This document shows, piece after piece, positions 9,012 through 21,041 of a DNA stretch of 64,000 bases. How positions within the stretch are numbered: the stretch's first letter is position 1; each line of letters opens with the position of its first letter. The stretch is from Trichosphaerium sp. ATCC 40318 (lineage: Eukaryota; Discosea; Flabellinia; Trichosidae): positions 186,001 to 250,000 of the forward strand of contig JALMLS010000344.1 of the NCBI GenBank assembly GCA_038496445.1, given 5' to 3'. The translations under genes and the position numbers were made by a program. The notes under the pieces were generated by a model that saw only the letters and a program-made list of their open reading frames with translations, was not told the DNA's origin and did no database searches.

Positions 9012-10022
9012 TTATCGTGGTTTCTTCAAAACAACGTACGGCGCCTCACGTGGTTTGCTGTTTTGAGGTATTTTTCTTAATCTTTGTTGTAAAAACTCAG
9101 GTGTTATTTCGTGCTTCGAAGCGCGTTCTGGTGCTTGTCGTAGTTCATGGGAACCTATACAAGTTAGTATAAAAAATCTTAACGCTGGTGAAAGTGTTTA
9201 CCTCCTAATTGACCTAAAACTGCGCCAAAACCTGAATTCTTCCTGGCACCGTGCTTGGCTAATACGCCACTCAGTCTAGTGTTCGTGTCGGCAGCATTGT
9301 TGTGAACCTAAAAGTGAAATTAACAAAAACAATTCAAAAAATAATCTTGTAAGCATACTGTTCTTGTTTGCCCAGTAGCTGCTCCTCCTGAACGTGATTT
9401 TATGCCAACTGATACCCCCATAACTGGTGGAGGAGGTGGAGGCGGTGGGGAATCTACCTGGTGCAATAAATGATGAGTACACAACCATATTGATTATCTT
9501 TTTTTGGATATCAATTATCCAAAAGTGTACCTGTGGGAGAGGTACTACTTTTCTCTCAGGAGGTAGGTCTGCTTCATTATAAGCCATATCAGTTATCTCA
9601 ATTTCGTTTAGTATATCATCTAACTCTGAATTGTCCAAGTCCTAAAACGAGTACTTTATCAGTTTTTTTTGGATTTTTTCATTTTGGACTAATTGTTGTT
9701 TAGTACGTTATTAGTTTGTGGAAAATCAGTTGTGGTGTTATGACTTGGTTCTGAAGCCTATGTAGTTACTTTATTAGTAAATAGAACTAGCGGTGTTTGA
9801 AGAAGTTGCAACGCGTTTAAAAAATGAAATACAAGGGTTTATGCAATCAGGAATGCGTACTGATAGTGAGTACGTAGTTTCTACTGCAAAGTCTAGGTCG
9901 TTCAGTAACGCGTCAAGGTCATCTGCATCATCTTGGTCTGGTTGTGCGTGTGTTTGTTCGCCAAATGCATCAGCGGCTTCGAAATCGTTTAGGAGTGCGT
10001 CTAAATCGCTGAGATCTGACAT
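9012..10022 (-). CDS. LD-motif protein with polyproline, no LIM domain (paxillin-like N-terminus)
   Basis: Six exons join in phase to about 215 residues. The protein begins MSDLSDLDALLNDFEAAD and carries three acidic LD-type helices: LDALLNDFE near residue 7, LDALLNDLD near residue 36, and LDDILNEIE near residue 73. It continues with LPPERKVVPLPQ, a run of eight prolines (DSPPPPPPPPVMG), a Gly/Ser stretch and a C-terminal region (LSGVLAKHGARKNSGFGAVL, then ITPEFLQQRLRKIPQ) that ends VVLKKPR. LD motifs (LDxLLxxL) are helical docking sites in paxillin that bind FAK-type and other helical-bundle partners. The polyproline run could bind profilin, SH3 or EVH1 domains. The protein is thus probably a cytoskeletal or signalling adaptor. 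I do not recognise a named family, and no LIM domain is present. Confidence 0.6.
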
Positions 10023-10252
10023 GAGGTGCAATAGGAATGGTGTGTGGTATAAATTTCCGAAAAGGAAGTTTGTAGAGTACTCTAAAAGTTAAAAAAAAGT
10101 CAACAAAAGTAAGTTCGATTTTAGAATGAGAATTCTCACTTTTAGGGAACAAACAGAACTCTAAAAAAGACGATTGATGATAGTGACTATATGGGTTTAC
10201 TGTTTTACATTATTGTACATTTGATTTTTTTTTTTCATTCGCTATTTTGTGG

Positions 10253-12618
10253 TTATAACCCTTTTGGTTGTGAGGGCTTTTTTCTTGATGTTTTACGTTT
10301 TATAAACCTTTTAATTTTTTCCTTTGAATTTGCATGTGCTACATAATCAGTAAGACCATCTACAGAAACACTTGATGGTAACTGCTTCAAGTTTAGTAGG
10401 CTAGCAGCAGGAGTTTCACAATCCTTTGACTCTGTTCTATTTCGTTCCAAAGTGGCTAAAACCTCTCGCCTTAGAGCCTCTGCACAAGGTCCGGTAGACA
10501 CCTAATAGCAATGTGAGACAACGAAAGGATGTGCGTGGTTAACGAACCAGAATAATATTATGAGTGCAGCGCGCTACTGTAGGAGCAGATAAAGATAACT
10601 GACGAACTGGTTTTGTTTCTGCGCTTTGTAATTCATCATCATTGATTGTAAGAAGTGAAAGTTCTTTCTTGGCTTCAAGAAGATTTTTAATGCTTTCTAA
10701 CTCTTGACTTGTAAGCTTTAGAATTGAAAATTCCTTTGCTTCAACTGATGAGCGCTAAAAAATAATGTGAGTTTATCTAAAAGAGATGGAAGAAAAAATT
10801 GTGAGGTGAGAAAAAAAAAACTCAATTCAATGCTGCTTACAACTGTATGTGGCTTGTTCTTTCTTATTGACGGGACTACTTGGATTTTATGTACAGGTGG
10901 TGGCGTAGGAGATTGTGACGCTTCAGATGAATCATAAAGATATGAAGGAGATGACTTTGAAAGGTTTCCTCCTATTGTTAAAAAAAAGTTAATTAACTCT
11001 GATTAATTTTGTGATTTTTTTTTGTTCGGAGATGGATCTCCGTTTGTTTTAACGTACGAATACAAGCATTAGGTGGATATGTATTAAGCATCATTGGTGC
11101 TTGCTCATCGACTTCTGAGATAGGTTTAAATGAACGTTGACGCCTAAAAGTAGGTCAATAAAAAAAAACAATAATACAATAGCCCAAAAAAGAAACAGTT
11201 ATTCTGGAGACATACCTCCGTTTCTTTCTCCCACGTGTAGTGCGTAGAGCTCCCCTTTAAGAAAAAAATTAATAACTGCAAACTCGTATTTTGAAAAAAG
11301 GGTAAGGAGTAAAGGTAGGTGGGAGCCCTTTGAGCATACTTTTTAATATGCAATAATTCTGAATCTGACTTGGACATCTTTCCCTTTAAACCGTCTTTTT
11401 CTCCGCGCATAGACTTCTTTACTGTTACAGTCCAAGGATCATTACATACAGAGTTAATATCAACACCTTAAAACAAAGAGATAAGAAGTTGTAAAAAAAA
11501 ACCGTAAAAACAAATAACAGACCACAATAGACGTACGGGAACTGGGTGTAGGTACTATAATCTTGTTTATCAATGCTCTGAAGCTACTAGACATCTTACA
11601 ATCGGCGTATTTAGCTTTTTTTATATTTTGACAAATACCAAAGTCATCACAAGCGCGAAAAGGTAGTTCTCCTGCAATAAGAAAGTATAATAGTACACCT
11701 GCACAAAGGTTAGAAACGATCGGGGGTAATTATTTTGCAATTACTAAAACGATTCTACAAAAAATTAATAACGAACCTAACGCCCATATATCAACAGCGG
11801 AGCCTTCATAACAGTCTTCTCCAAAAATTTCTGGTGCAGCGTAATGAAGGCTACCACAAAAGGTCGATATGTTCTGCCCAGCCTTACATTCCTGGGAGAA
11901 CCCAAAGTCACCAATTTTTACAACAGATGAAGACATTAAAAATATGTTTTCGGCCTAAGATGAGTTAATAAAGGAAGTTCAGTTATTAAAAAGACAATGG
12001 TGTAAGTTGTACCTTTATGTCTGCATGTACAATCCCTTGTTGATGACAATGACGAACACCAGAAGCAATTTGAGAAAAATACCTTCTTGCCTGATACTCT
12101 GGTAGCTTACCCCTTTGGATATTGATAAGTATGATACAAATTCACAGGTTTGATGGTAATTGTACTTTGACGTGACGTAAGTTTGGAGATCGCCCTCTTT
12201 GGCGTATTCTAATACCAAACACATGCATCCCGATCCACATATGACCTCTTTAAGGGAGAGAATGTGCGCGTGGCCCTTTTTGTGATAATTGAGTAAAGAA
12301 GGAGTATAACACCGCTATTAACGAATCACCTACCTTCACTTGGAGCATGTGCGCTGCCTCCCTCTTAATTTCATCCTGAGTTACTTCTTTTTTCAGTTCA
12401 ATAATTTTTAGCGCTACCAACTTTTTCTTGCTGCTGTGGCGCCCTTTTTTAACGACACTGAATGAACCACGCCCAATTTCTTCGCGAACTTTGTACTCCC
12501 CTATGGTAGCTGATTGCTTGAAATCTGGTACTGTAAGTTTAACCGTATGTTGTGGCTAATACGTGCCTTTGTTGCGGTCCTCAACCATAAGAGGTTGTAA
12601 TTTATCAATAATGGACAT
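10253..12618 (-). CDS. CAMK/MARK-like Ser/Thr protein kinase with HAD catalytic loop
   Basis: Protein kinase built from about ten exons. The N-lobe has YKVREEIGRGSFSVVKKG (glycine loop) and LVALKIIEL (catalytic Lys). The hinge reads CMCLVLEYAKEGDL. The catalytic loop is VHADIKAENIF, with Ala in place of the Arg of HRD. KIGDFGFS (DFG) and STFCGSLHYAAPEIFG (activation segment and APE) follow, then AVDIWALG and VLLYFLIAGELPFRA. The activation-loop layout resembles SNF1/MARK/NIM1 kinases. The C-terminal third is a low-complexity Ser/Pro-rich tail (SKSSPSYLYDSSEASQ) ending in a basic stretch (KRFIKRKTSRKKPSQPKGL). The start at 12618 (MSIIDKLQPLM) needs an intron at about 12555-12575 whose borders I could not fix. 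Substrates are unknown. Confidence 0.8.
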
Positions 12619-13186
12619 AACTCGTTACTCTACGTTGTTGCAAACATACTGACCATAACTGTTGGTGTTTGAGTATCAGCCCAACCCAAAAAGAAAAGGA
12701 AGTATCATTTAAGGCAACCTACGGAAAAATCTCAACTACGGACACAATGTTATAAAGCAATATAGAGCATGAAACAGGAAAAAACAAAAAAAAGAAATTC
12801 TTACTCAGACTCTATCCAAAACGCGAAGTAAATACTTTGTAAACGCGAAAACCATATTTCCTTGCGTGTTATTGTGTTTTCGGCGGTAGTTACACATACT
12901 GTGAGATACTAGTATTCACATTCCACAAATATTTTTTTGTGTTTGTCTAAGACCAATCAACGCTATCACATCGTGATAACCTAACGTTATAGCCCCCTAT
13001 GAACTAAAACAAAACAAAAAAAGATACTCACAGGCCGTTTTTGCGAAGTACAGAAAAAAAACTCAAAAAAACAAGAAATGTAAAATTTCACTCACCAACG
13101 AATAGATGAGATTTCAGATTCTTTTTTGATTAAAGAGACACCAAAGGTAGGCAAAGGGGTATTATTTTTGTTGTTCTTTCTCTTCG
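12619..13186. other. Intergenic, kinase upstream region and VPS52 3' side
   Basis: No coding exon is supported. The region is rich in A/T runs and contains upstream sequence of the kinase gene and downstream sequence of VPS52, both on the minus strand. Confidence 0.4.
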
Positions 13187-16100
13187 TTAAAAAGATGTGC
13201 TGTATTTTTTTTTAACCTCATAAGTGAGTGATGTATGAGGTACAAACAGTGTTGCTAATTTAGAATACAATGTCTTGTTTTGCAATTTGATAGTATCTTC
13301 GAATCTTTTGTAGTATATAATAAGCTGAGCAAGAACATGACGGAGAACAAATGATCCCGTTTTATAGTTTAGAAAATATCCTTTTTTTGTAGGTGAACCC
13401 ATAATATCTGTGCTCATTGTAGCCATTTTCTGACGCCAAGATTTACTAAAATCATGTAGTATACTCTTAAAGTGACCTAAAAATTGAGAAGAGTCAGAAA
13501 AAATGGAACAAAGAAAAAAGAAAAAAAGCAAAAAAAAAAATCACCCGAACGAGCTTCTTTTTTAAGGATTTCACGTACTTTCGCTCATTTGCGATATACT
13601 TGATGAAGAGCTCTGGCTTATACACTTTAACATCCCAGCAAAATATCTTTTCAGTTCTTCCTCAACAAATCGCGCTATTTCTAGATTATAAAGCTCTTGG
13701 AATGCAACAACATCAGCAGGTTTTGATGTCAACTTTAGTGCCTAAAGAAAAAAAAAAAATCAAAAAAACAAATTTAGGATATCTCAACCTAAAACAGAGT
13801 GACATTTCGTAAAAATTTTGTTTCAGATCTATTTTCAATGTTCGTCACGTATTAGATGAGTAGGACGCTTTAATACCTGCAATAGCATCAATACCAAGTC
13901 GTAATTATTCACTAAATAAGCTGACCGCCTGAGCGGATTCGTTTCCTTTAATGTATGCGATTAGAGGGCAGACAAGATGTGAGACTTCTTTGAGAAGAAA
14001 TAAAATGTACCAGTTGAGCGACGTGGTGAAGAAACTCTTCTATTTTGTGTCGGAGTTCTCTTAGTTTTCCGGATACTTTTGACTTATCTACGCCACTCAA
14101 AGACGCTGATAAGCTGTATATAGAAGCTAGATATTCAGCGTAACGGCGTGTTATCTATTTTTCGTGAGAAAATGTCAACGACTTTTTTAAGCGTCAAAGA
14201 AAAAGAGTACTTACAAAATTTGGTGTAACTTCCAAACGACCTAAGCTTTTTGGGTCAAATCTTGCAATACTTTTTGTTTGAGCATCAAGCACGTCCCCTA
14301 AACGAGAAGATATCTTTCGTTGCATCTAGTATCATAAATATTAGAGCAAACATATAAAGTAAATTTCAAAACACAAAAAAAATCCCAAAAAACCTCCGAG
14401 ATTTCGGGTGAGCAACAACCAATCTTTTCGTTTTTTGTGGTAACGAATAGATTCCCACAGCGTGCGTAAAAAATAAGCTTGCGAAATTCGGAGCATCCCG
14501 AGAGGCTGAGAAAAAAAAGTTTTAATTAAATTACCTTTGCAAAATATTGATCAAGAACATTAATTTTACGTTTGCTCATCGTTATCTTATCTTGCTCAAT
14601 TTCGCACAACATGATCAATAAACCAATTGTATCATAGCACGTTGTAAGATATAAATTAACAGTTGCCTAAAATAACAAGTGAGTTTTTCTTTACGCAAGG
14701 ATGAGTAAGATTAGTTGTACTTGAAAGAGAGCAAGTGTACTATCAAAAGCCTCTGGAAATTTTTGTATGATGCCAAAGAATTCTTTACAAAATACGAACT
14801 CTGATGACACTGTATCAATTAATAGTCGATGTGCACTTGAGGAACAAAATTAGAACCTTGATTTAATACAACAAATGTGTGGCTTTTTTTGTAAAGGGTG
14901 GGAAGTAAGTACCTGCAAAAGATGGCACTGAAATGATATTTCGACCCACGAGAAGTTGCAACATGTGGAATAATAAGAGTTTCACTGTCAGGTGCGCTTA
15001 GTAGTTTAGCACGATTACCAAGAGAGAAGAGACTTGGTTGTGGGTTTGAGTTACGTCTCCTTGGGACAAAAACAAGAGGTGAGGCTAAAAGCTCTGATCT
15101 AGTACTAACTTCCCTCTATTAAACAAAATTAATAAATTATATAAAAACATGGACTAAAACGAATGCTTCAACATTTTGGTTGCTACGGACCTTGTATTCC
15201 AACTTCAATACGCTGTTCAAGTAGTCTTGGTAATAAACTGCATATAGTACTGATACTGTATTACTATATTCTTCCTTTAGCGTTTTTGCAAAACGTGAAC
15301 CATGTTCATTGAGAAAAGTAAAGAAACGCTTATATCGCATAACTAAAGTCTGCTGTATCACTTGTATATTGGAATTAGGTCTCCTTAAGAGTAATATTTT
15401 TTTATGTAGAAAGTGCCACACTCTACTTATAGCCTAAAAAGAAGAAAAAAAAGGATTAGTTCACGTGACTTTCAAACTCATTTTTGTTTTACACCTTACC
15501 TTTTTCCTTAATTTTTCGATTTGTTCGGACAATGTAGCGATCATAGGGTAGTTATAGTTAAGTCGTAATCGCTCCGTTTCGTTTCTCATACGACCTAGAT
15601 CCACCAAATATACAAGATAGGATTCATTGACATCAGCTGTACAAACGTTTTTAACAAATGCTTCATCTACTACTATATCATTCAATAGTTCGTTCATTTC
15701 TTTCTCAGGAAGCTAACATTTATACGATTAGTTACGGTTTCTTATCTCAACACTTGTGATGAGATTGCATGTATACAAGTAAATACCTGACGATTTGTTT
15801 TTCTACAGAAAAGAAAAGTTATTTCATTTGACACATGTGATGTTGTCATTGTTTTTGAATTACCTGTGTGTGATGTTCTGGTGTTCGTCTAACACCATTT
15901 TAACGTCAAAATGCATATCACCAAGGCCAGATTGAAAGCTCTTTAGCATACCCTGCATGGTATCTAAGATTCCTTTACAGTCCCTTTACATTTGATGTTA
16001 GGGTTTTTTTTGTTTCTTTCTCACTGTCAAAACGTCATGCGTACTCTAATTGGTTGTGGTATTCTAGTAATTGCTTTCCTTCGGTTTCATCTATAATATT

Positions 16101-16506
16101 AAGGAAGCTGACGTGGTAAATAAAGAAAGTATTATTGGTTTGAAGTTAGTGGATACAATCACCTAGAAAGTATTAGATTACGCGGTTCGGTTAGTTTTAT
16201 AGCGTACCAAGCGAGTCTAATTCAAAAGAGCGTAATTCTTTTCTAACTTCCGCACGAACTTTTTTCGTATTGCTTCGAAGGCTTCCAACGCCCTAAAATG
16301 AATATTAGTGTAATTAACACTAGTTTGTAAAGAAAATGGTTAAAAAAGCGGTTTAGTACCTCACTCAAAGCTTCTTTTATGATACCATTGTCTTTATGTT
16401 CCTCATAGAGCTCTGAAAGTACGTCAGAAAAATTAGAGTCATAGAAAACATCAGCAACAGCTGCAGAGTCGTCACCGCTTTCGGTGTTGCCACTTTCAGA
16501 TAGCAT
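13187..16506 (-). CDS. VPS52: VPS52, GARP/EARP tethering complex subunit
   Basis: Coiled-coil subunit of the GARP complex, which tethers endosome-derived vesicles at the trans-Golgi. The start at 16506 gives an acidic N-terminus (MLSESGNTESGDDSAAVADV) with LSELYEEHKDNGIIKEALSE. Later exons show typical VPS52 blocks: the N-terminal helical part with RMRNETERLRLNYNYPMIA, the core with YKRFFTFLNEHGSRFAKTL and YYQDYLNSVLKLE, and the C-terminal helical part with HDFSKSWRQKMATMSTDIM followed by FVLRHVLAQLIIYYKRFED. The last block aligns with the conserved VPS52 C-terminus (SWK..V..L..D....F.N...G..I....L.QL...Y.RF). It contains many short introns. It is divergent from DNA ligase IV with about 240 bases between starts. 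Confidence 0.8.
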
Positions 16507-16514
16507 GACTTGTT

Positions 16515-16697
16515 TTACACCTCAAGTAACTGTGTGCACTGTGTACCATTAAATAGGACGAAATCTATCTCATCTATACGTTTCTTTTCTCGCTGTATGC
16601 TAGTAGCTCGCTTTGGGAGCATACCACCTACGTAGCAGAATAACCAATTTTGCCAAATTTCTTGAAGCAAATTGACTGTCATGTTGAGTGTAGTCAA
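16515..16697 (-). CDS. Short ORF of 60 codons upstream of VPS52, unassigned
   Basis: An uninterrupted ATG-to-stop frame encoding MTTLNMTVNLLQEIWQNWLF and onward. It lies in the gap between the VPS52 start (16506) and the ligase IV start (16747). The product is mixed hydrophobic and basic with a plausible helical start, but no family is recognised. It could be a small gene, an upstream ORF of VPS52, or chance. Confidence 0.2.
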   Translation of the reverse strand: MTTLNMTVNLLQEIWQNWLFCYVGGMLPKRATSIQREKKRIDEIDFVLFNGTQCTQLLEV

Positions 16698-16746
16698 AAT
16701 TTAAACACCTGGTACGCTTGGTAACGCGCCGTAGTGCGGTAGAAAC

Positions 16747-19700
16747 ATGTCAGAGCCAAAAAAAACATTTGCCTCCACAGTGCCGTTTAGTGTCGTGGTG
16801 GCTCTTTTCGAGCGTATTCTACGCGCCAGCAAGCACGCGCGCAAAAAAGAATTACTTGTAAAGTTTTTCGAGTACTGGACGGACAAGGACTATTTCCCGG
16901 TTATGCGCTTGCTGCTACCGCAGCTAGATAAGGAAAGACAAACGTATGGGCTAAAAGAGACATTTCTAGCAAAGTACTACGTAAAAATATTAGGCATAGC
17001 GGCGTCTTCTGGTACGCCCACACAACATCCCGCCAAAAAACCAAAAAATGTTTACTACGAATTGACACTTTTTGTAAAGAGGATGCTTTGAGATTGGTGC
17101 ACTGGAGAACGCCTTCACGTTCACGCTCATCAGTTGGGCAAGTGGTAGGTTCTTTTTACTTCGTTGTCTTGGCTTGTCCTTTGACTAGTGGAGCAGGAAG
17201 GTGGTGATTTTGGGATGGCTGTTTATATGTCTCTACAAAATAGGTGTCCAGCTCAGGGTGTATGTAGTGTACAAGATATTAGTGACTATCTTGATGAACT
17301 AAACACAACAACTGATAGGTACCACAGCCGTTAACTAGTGATTTTTTAATTCTTTGAACTTTTTTTTTATTGTTATTTCTGAACTGTGTTCGCTTAGAAT
17401 AGATAAAATGGCAATACTGAAGGCAATATTGCGTCGTACTACAGCACAAGAACAAAAGTGGATTGTTCGTATTATACTAAAAGAGCTAAAAATTGGACTC
17501 TCAGAGAAGTCTGTCCTCAATTACTTTCATCCAGATGCTGTCGACTATTTTAATGTAAATTTTGTTTGCCTTTTTTTTTACCTGTTTGACACGTGTAGGT
17601 TACGTCCAATCTAAGAAAGGTATGTCAAGAACTGTCATCTCCAAAAACGAGATTATCTACAGCAACGATACAGCTGTTTAATCCAGTTAAACCGATGTTG
17701 GCATCCAGGTTAGTTTAATTAATCAATACTGGGATGTGACAGGTTTTGTAACTTTGTTGTTAGACATTTACCTGAACAAGTTATAAAGCTCATGGAAGGC
17801 CGACCGTTTGGAATAGAAACAAAATTTGACGGGGAACGTATTCAAATACATAAAGATGGCGATAAGGTAAAGCTGTTCTCGAGGTACTGAAAAAATTTGA
17901 ATGCTGTTTGTTTAAAATAAATATTTATTTTTGCCTAGGAACTCTAATGATAGTACTCCTATCTATGGTGATAAATTAATACCTATAATACGTAAATCTA
18001 TACGTGTCATGCAATGTGTAATTGATGGTGAGCTACTTGTGTGGGACTCTATTGCTTGTAAAGTACGTAGTAAATTTTTGTACCAAACATGCTTAGCGCT
18101 AACATCTATACTAGTTTGAGGATTTTGGTAAACTAAAAACGTTCGGTATGTTCTCAACTGTCACTTGCACGTTGCTCATTAATTTCATCAGCCAAATACA
18201 GGAAAGCCCTTGCAAACCCTGCAGAAAGTGATATTGCGAAGGGTGTTGGAAACAACATGGGGAAGCAACTTTGTTGTATCCTTTTTTTTTTCCCCGAAAA
18301 ATAAGAGCTATTTTCGTTTCGAATAACTAGTCTGTATAGACCTTAACACCTTGAGTTATGGCATTTGATATTCTACATGTTAACGGAAAGAGTCTCCTTG
18401 AACTTAAACTAGAACAACGCAAGGAGCTGTTAAAGAGGTGTATCACAAATCCAGTTGAAAAAAGGCTTGAAATTGCTCCTTTTAAACATGGTGTATTGAC
18501 AAGTGACATTGTGGAGGCTTTAGATCGCGCCATATTGGAGAGGTGTGATTGCGTGTAGTTTATTAAGCTAAATATTTGTAGACTCGAAGGAATCATGATA
18601 AAGGACTTATCAAGTACTTATGTCCCAAACGAGCGGAAGACAAAATGGATAAAGTTGAAGCCAGAATATGTTGATGGTATAGGAGATGATTTGGATCTTC
18701 TCATTATTGGTGGATATTATGGAGGTGGTAGACGTGGTGGCATAGTATCACACTTTATGTTAGGTGTAATGAAGAGTCCTGGACTGTATTACTCTGTTGC
18801 GAAGGTACATTAGCAGTTTTTTGCTTACGTTTAGTTTACACACGTTGCTTATGATGTTAGGTTGGTTCTGGGTTCACAGATAAAGAACTCAAGGCATTGC
18901 TAAAATCTCTTGATCCTCATTGGCAACCATTTGATGTCCAAAGACCACCTACATCAGTTTTGCTAGCTGAACCATTTAAAGAAAAACCAGATGTTTGGAT
19001 AAAACCAGAGCTGTACGGCAGATTGTTGATGTTGTGTAATTTATTCCTCATAATCTCATAGGTCTAAAGTTCTTCAGGTTAAAGCTAGCCAAATTGTACC
19101 TACGACCAAGTACAAAGCAGGATTCACTTTACGATTTCCACGTGCTGTTACTGTCCGACATGACAAGAACTTCGATCAGTGCATGACTCTAATCGGTACT
19201 TTTTTATGTTAAACCGCAGACCTGATCAGTTGGTAGAGTTGTTCGAGATGGCACGTAATTTTGAAGGAAGATTAGCGTGGAGGAAGTACGATAAATCTAA
19301 GCCAAAAAAACCAAAAATGAAGAAGCAGAAACCACCTTTACTTCGACGACCAACTGTTTTGCCTCAGTTTCAACCTACAAAAATTGAAGCCGCCACAATT
19401 CAATCACATCTCTTTAGTGAACTACAATTTTGTACGATAAAACACACATATATCTATAAATGTATACAACTGGTTCTTACACAGATAGGTGTTATGAATG
19501 GTGAAGAATTTACTAAACAACAACTTGAGGAACTTATTCTAAAAAATGGAGGGACTTGTGTTCAACATCCCGTGCACAGCACGTTTTGTGCAATCGCTGC
19601 CAAAGAGTGTACGCTTCAAGCCCTATTTTTACCTCACTCGTTTCACGTGCTTATCACGTGATTTATAGCACTTCGTGTTAAGAATCTTGCTAATCGTGGA

Positions 19701-20517
19701 GATGTTGATATTATAAACTCAAAGTGGATAACAGATTGTATACAACAAGAAACATTAATTGCTCTTGAACCAAGATATATGCTTTTTACAACACCTGAAA
19801 CAAAGTCTATATTTCTACATGATATAGATCGTTTTGGTGATAGTTATACAAATGATACAACTGTTACACTACTTCGTGAGGTACCCAGGCTTTGTATATG
19901 CTAGACGCTTAGATTGACTTGGTGTTTAGGCGTTTAAGCAAGTTGATAAGTTAGGAACTGATGAAGAGAAGGAAGGTATATCTGCTGATAATATTTCTAA
20001 GCTTGATGAACACTACTTTGATAGTACTCCTTGGTGGAGTATTTTTAGGGATATTAAAGTTTACTTGGATAAGTACAGCATACCTAGGTAAAAAATAGTC
20101 CAAGCGGATGTATTATCTTTTGTGTTTTCTGACTTTTGTCTTTTTGTTGTAGTGATCCTAGTTCGGATTTGTTGATATCTCAGCTTGCCTTACTTGAAAA
20201 GTTACTTAAGTTCTACGGATGTACTTGTATTCAAACAGAGATTGATGACGAAACAACACATGTACCGAATCTACTTCTATATGTGTTTGTGTCTAAATGA
20301 GTTTGTAGGTTATCTATTGTGCCAGTGATGTTAAGCGTATTGTTAAGTTACAAAAACTTATAAAATCACAAAAAAGACAAATCTGGCTTGTTGGTATGGA
20401 TTGGGTTGAGGTAAGTACCTTCTTTATTCTATGTACGTATCTTCACATTTAAACAAAATATTTTAGGAGTCTATAGCGGCACGTGAAATCCTAGACGAGC
20501 GAGAATATGCATTGTAA
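16747..20517 (+). CDS. LIG4: DNA ligase IV (ATP-dependent, non-homologous end joining)
   Basis: ATP-dependent ligase that seals double-strand breaks with XRCC4. The start at 16747 opens the N-terminal DNA-binding domain (VPFSVVVALFERILRASKHA, then MRLLLPQLDKERQTYGLKE). The adenylation motif is GIETKFDGERIQIHKDG, with Lys of KxDG as the AMP acceptor. Further motifs are VIDGELLVWDS (III), MAFDILHVNGKSLLE, then LEGIMIKDLSSTYVPNE (IV), WIKLKPEY (V) and LDLLIIGGYYGGGRRGG, the last being diagnostic for ligase IV. The oligonucleotide-binding fold ends near DVWIKPE. Two C-terminal BRCT domains follow, the first near MNGEEFTKQQLEELILKNGG and the second near PWWSIFRDIKVYLDKYSIP, with the XRCC4-binding linker between them. 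It contains many short introns and ends DEREYAL. Confidence 0.93.
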
Positions 20518-21041
20518 CATTAGAAAAAAAAAAGTTAGTACTTACGAAACGCTGAGTGTCGTAAGTTACTCTCCGTTACCCATATTATTAGTCACTACCG
20601 CTAAGGGAGATAGTATTGATTTCATTTTAATTATGATTTGTCAAATGGAGTTTTGATTGTTTCTACAAGTAAACATGCTATTGAATGTAGGTTGGAAAAA
20701 GTGAATGAACAGCTAAAAAACGGACGGAGGGAGTTTGATAGTTTGTTTTGTTGTACAACAAGTTACTATCAATCACAACCGCTTGGTAATTGGTGATTAC
20801 TAGTAAAGATCCAAGTCAATCTGTACCTGACCAATTGAAGTTAAAGAAAGTTAATGATATGAACAAGCTTATTTTACAGACGGTTGTGAGATTGAGATTT
20901 GACTTGTATTGGATGACTGTCAATAAACACTCAACAAAATTTTGGCTGAATCACTAGAGGAATAAACATAGTAGCGACACGTTGATTTACTAACTAGCGT
21001 ATATTGTTGGATTTTTTTTGGTAGTTTGTATGTCTTTGAAG
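20518..21041. other. Possible unassigned plus-strand exons after ligase IV
   Basis: A plus-strand frame is open from about 20635 to a stop near 20795, giving LSNGVLIVSTSKHAIECRLE and KVNEQLKNGRREFDSLFCC. A second open piece near 20797-20882 gives ITSKDPSQSVPDQLKLKKVN. Both look protein-like and are separated by a plausible small intron. No start exon or family could be fixed. It may be a small gene convergent on the F-box gene. Confidence 0.25.

Noticed and set aside
16515-16697. The 60-codon minus ORF as a 5' exon of VPS52
   Set aside because: No donor/acceptor pair joins it in phase to the VPS52 first exon; kept only as an unassigned ORF.
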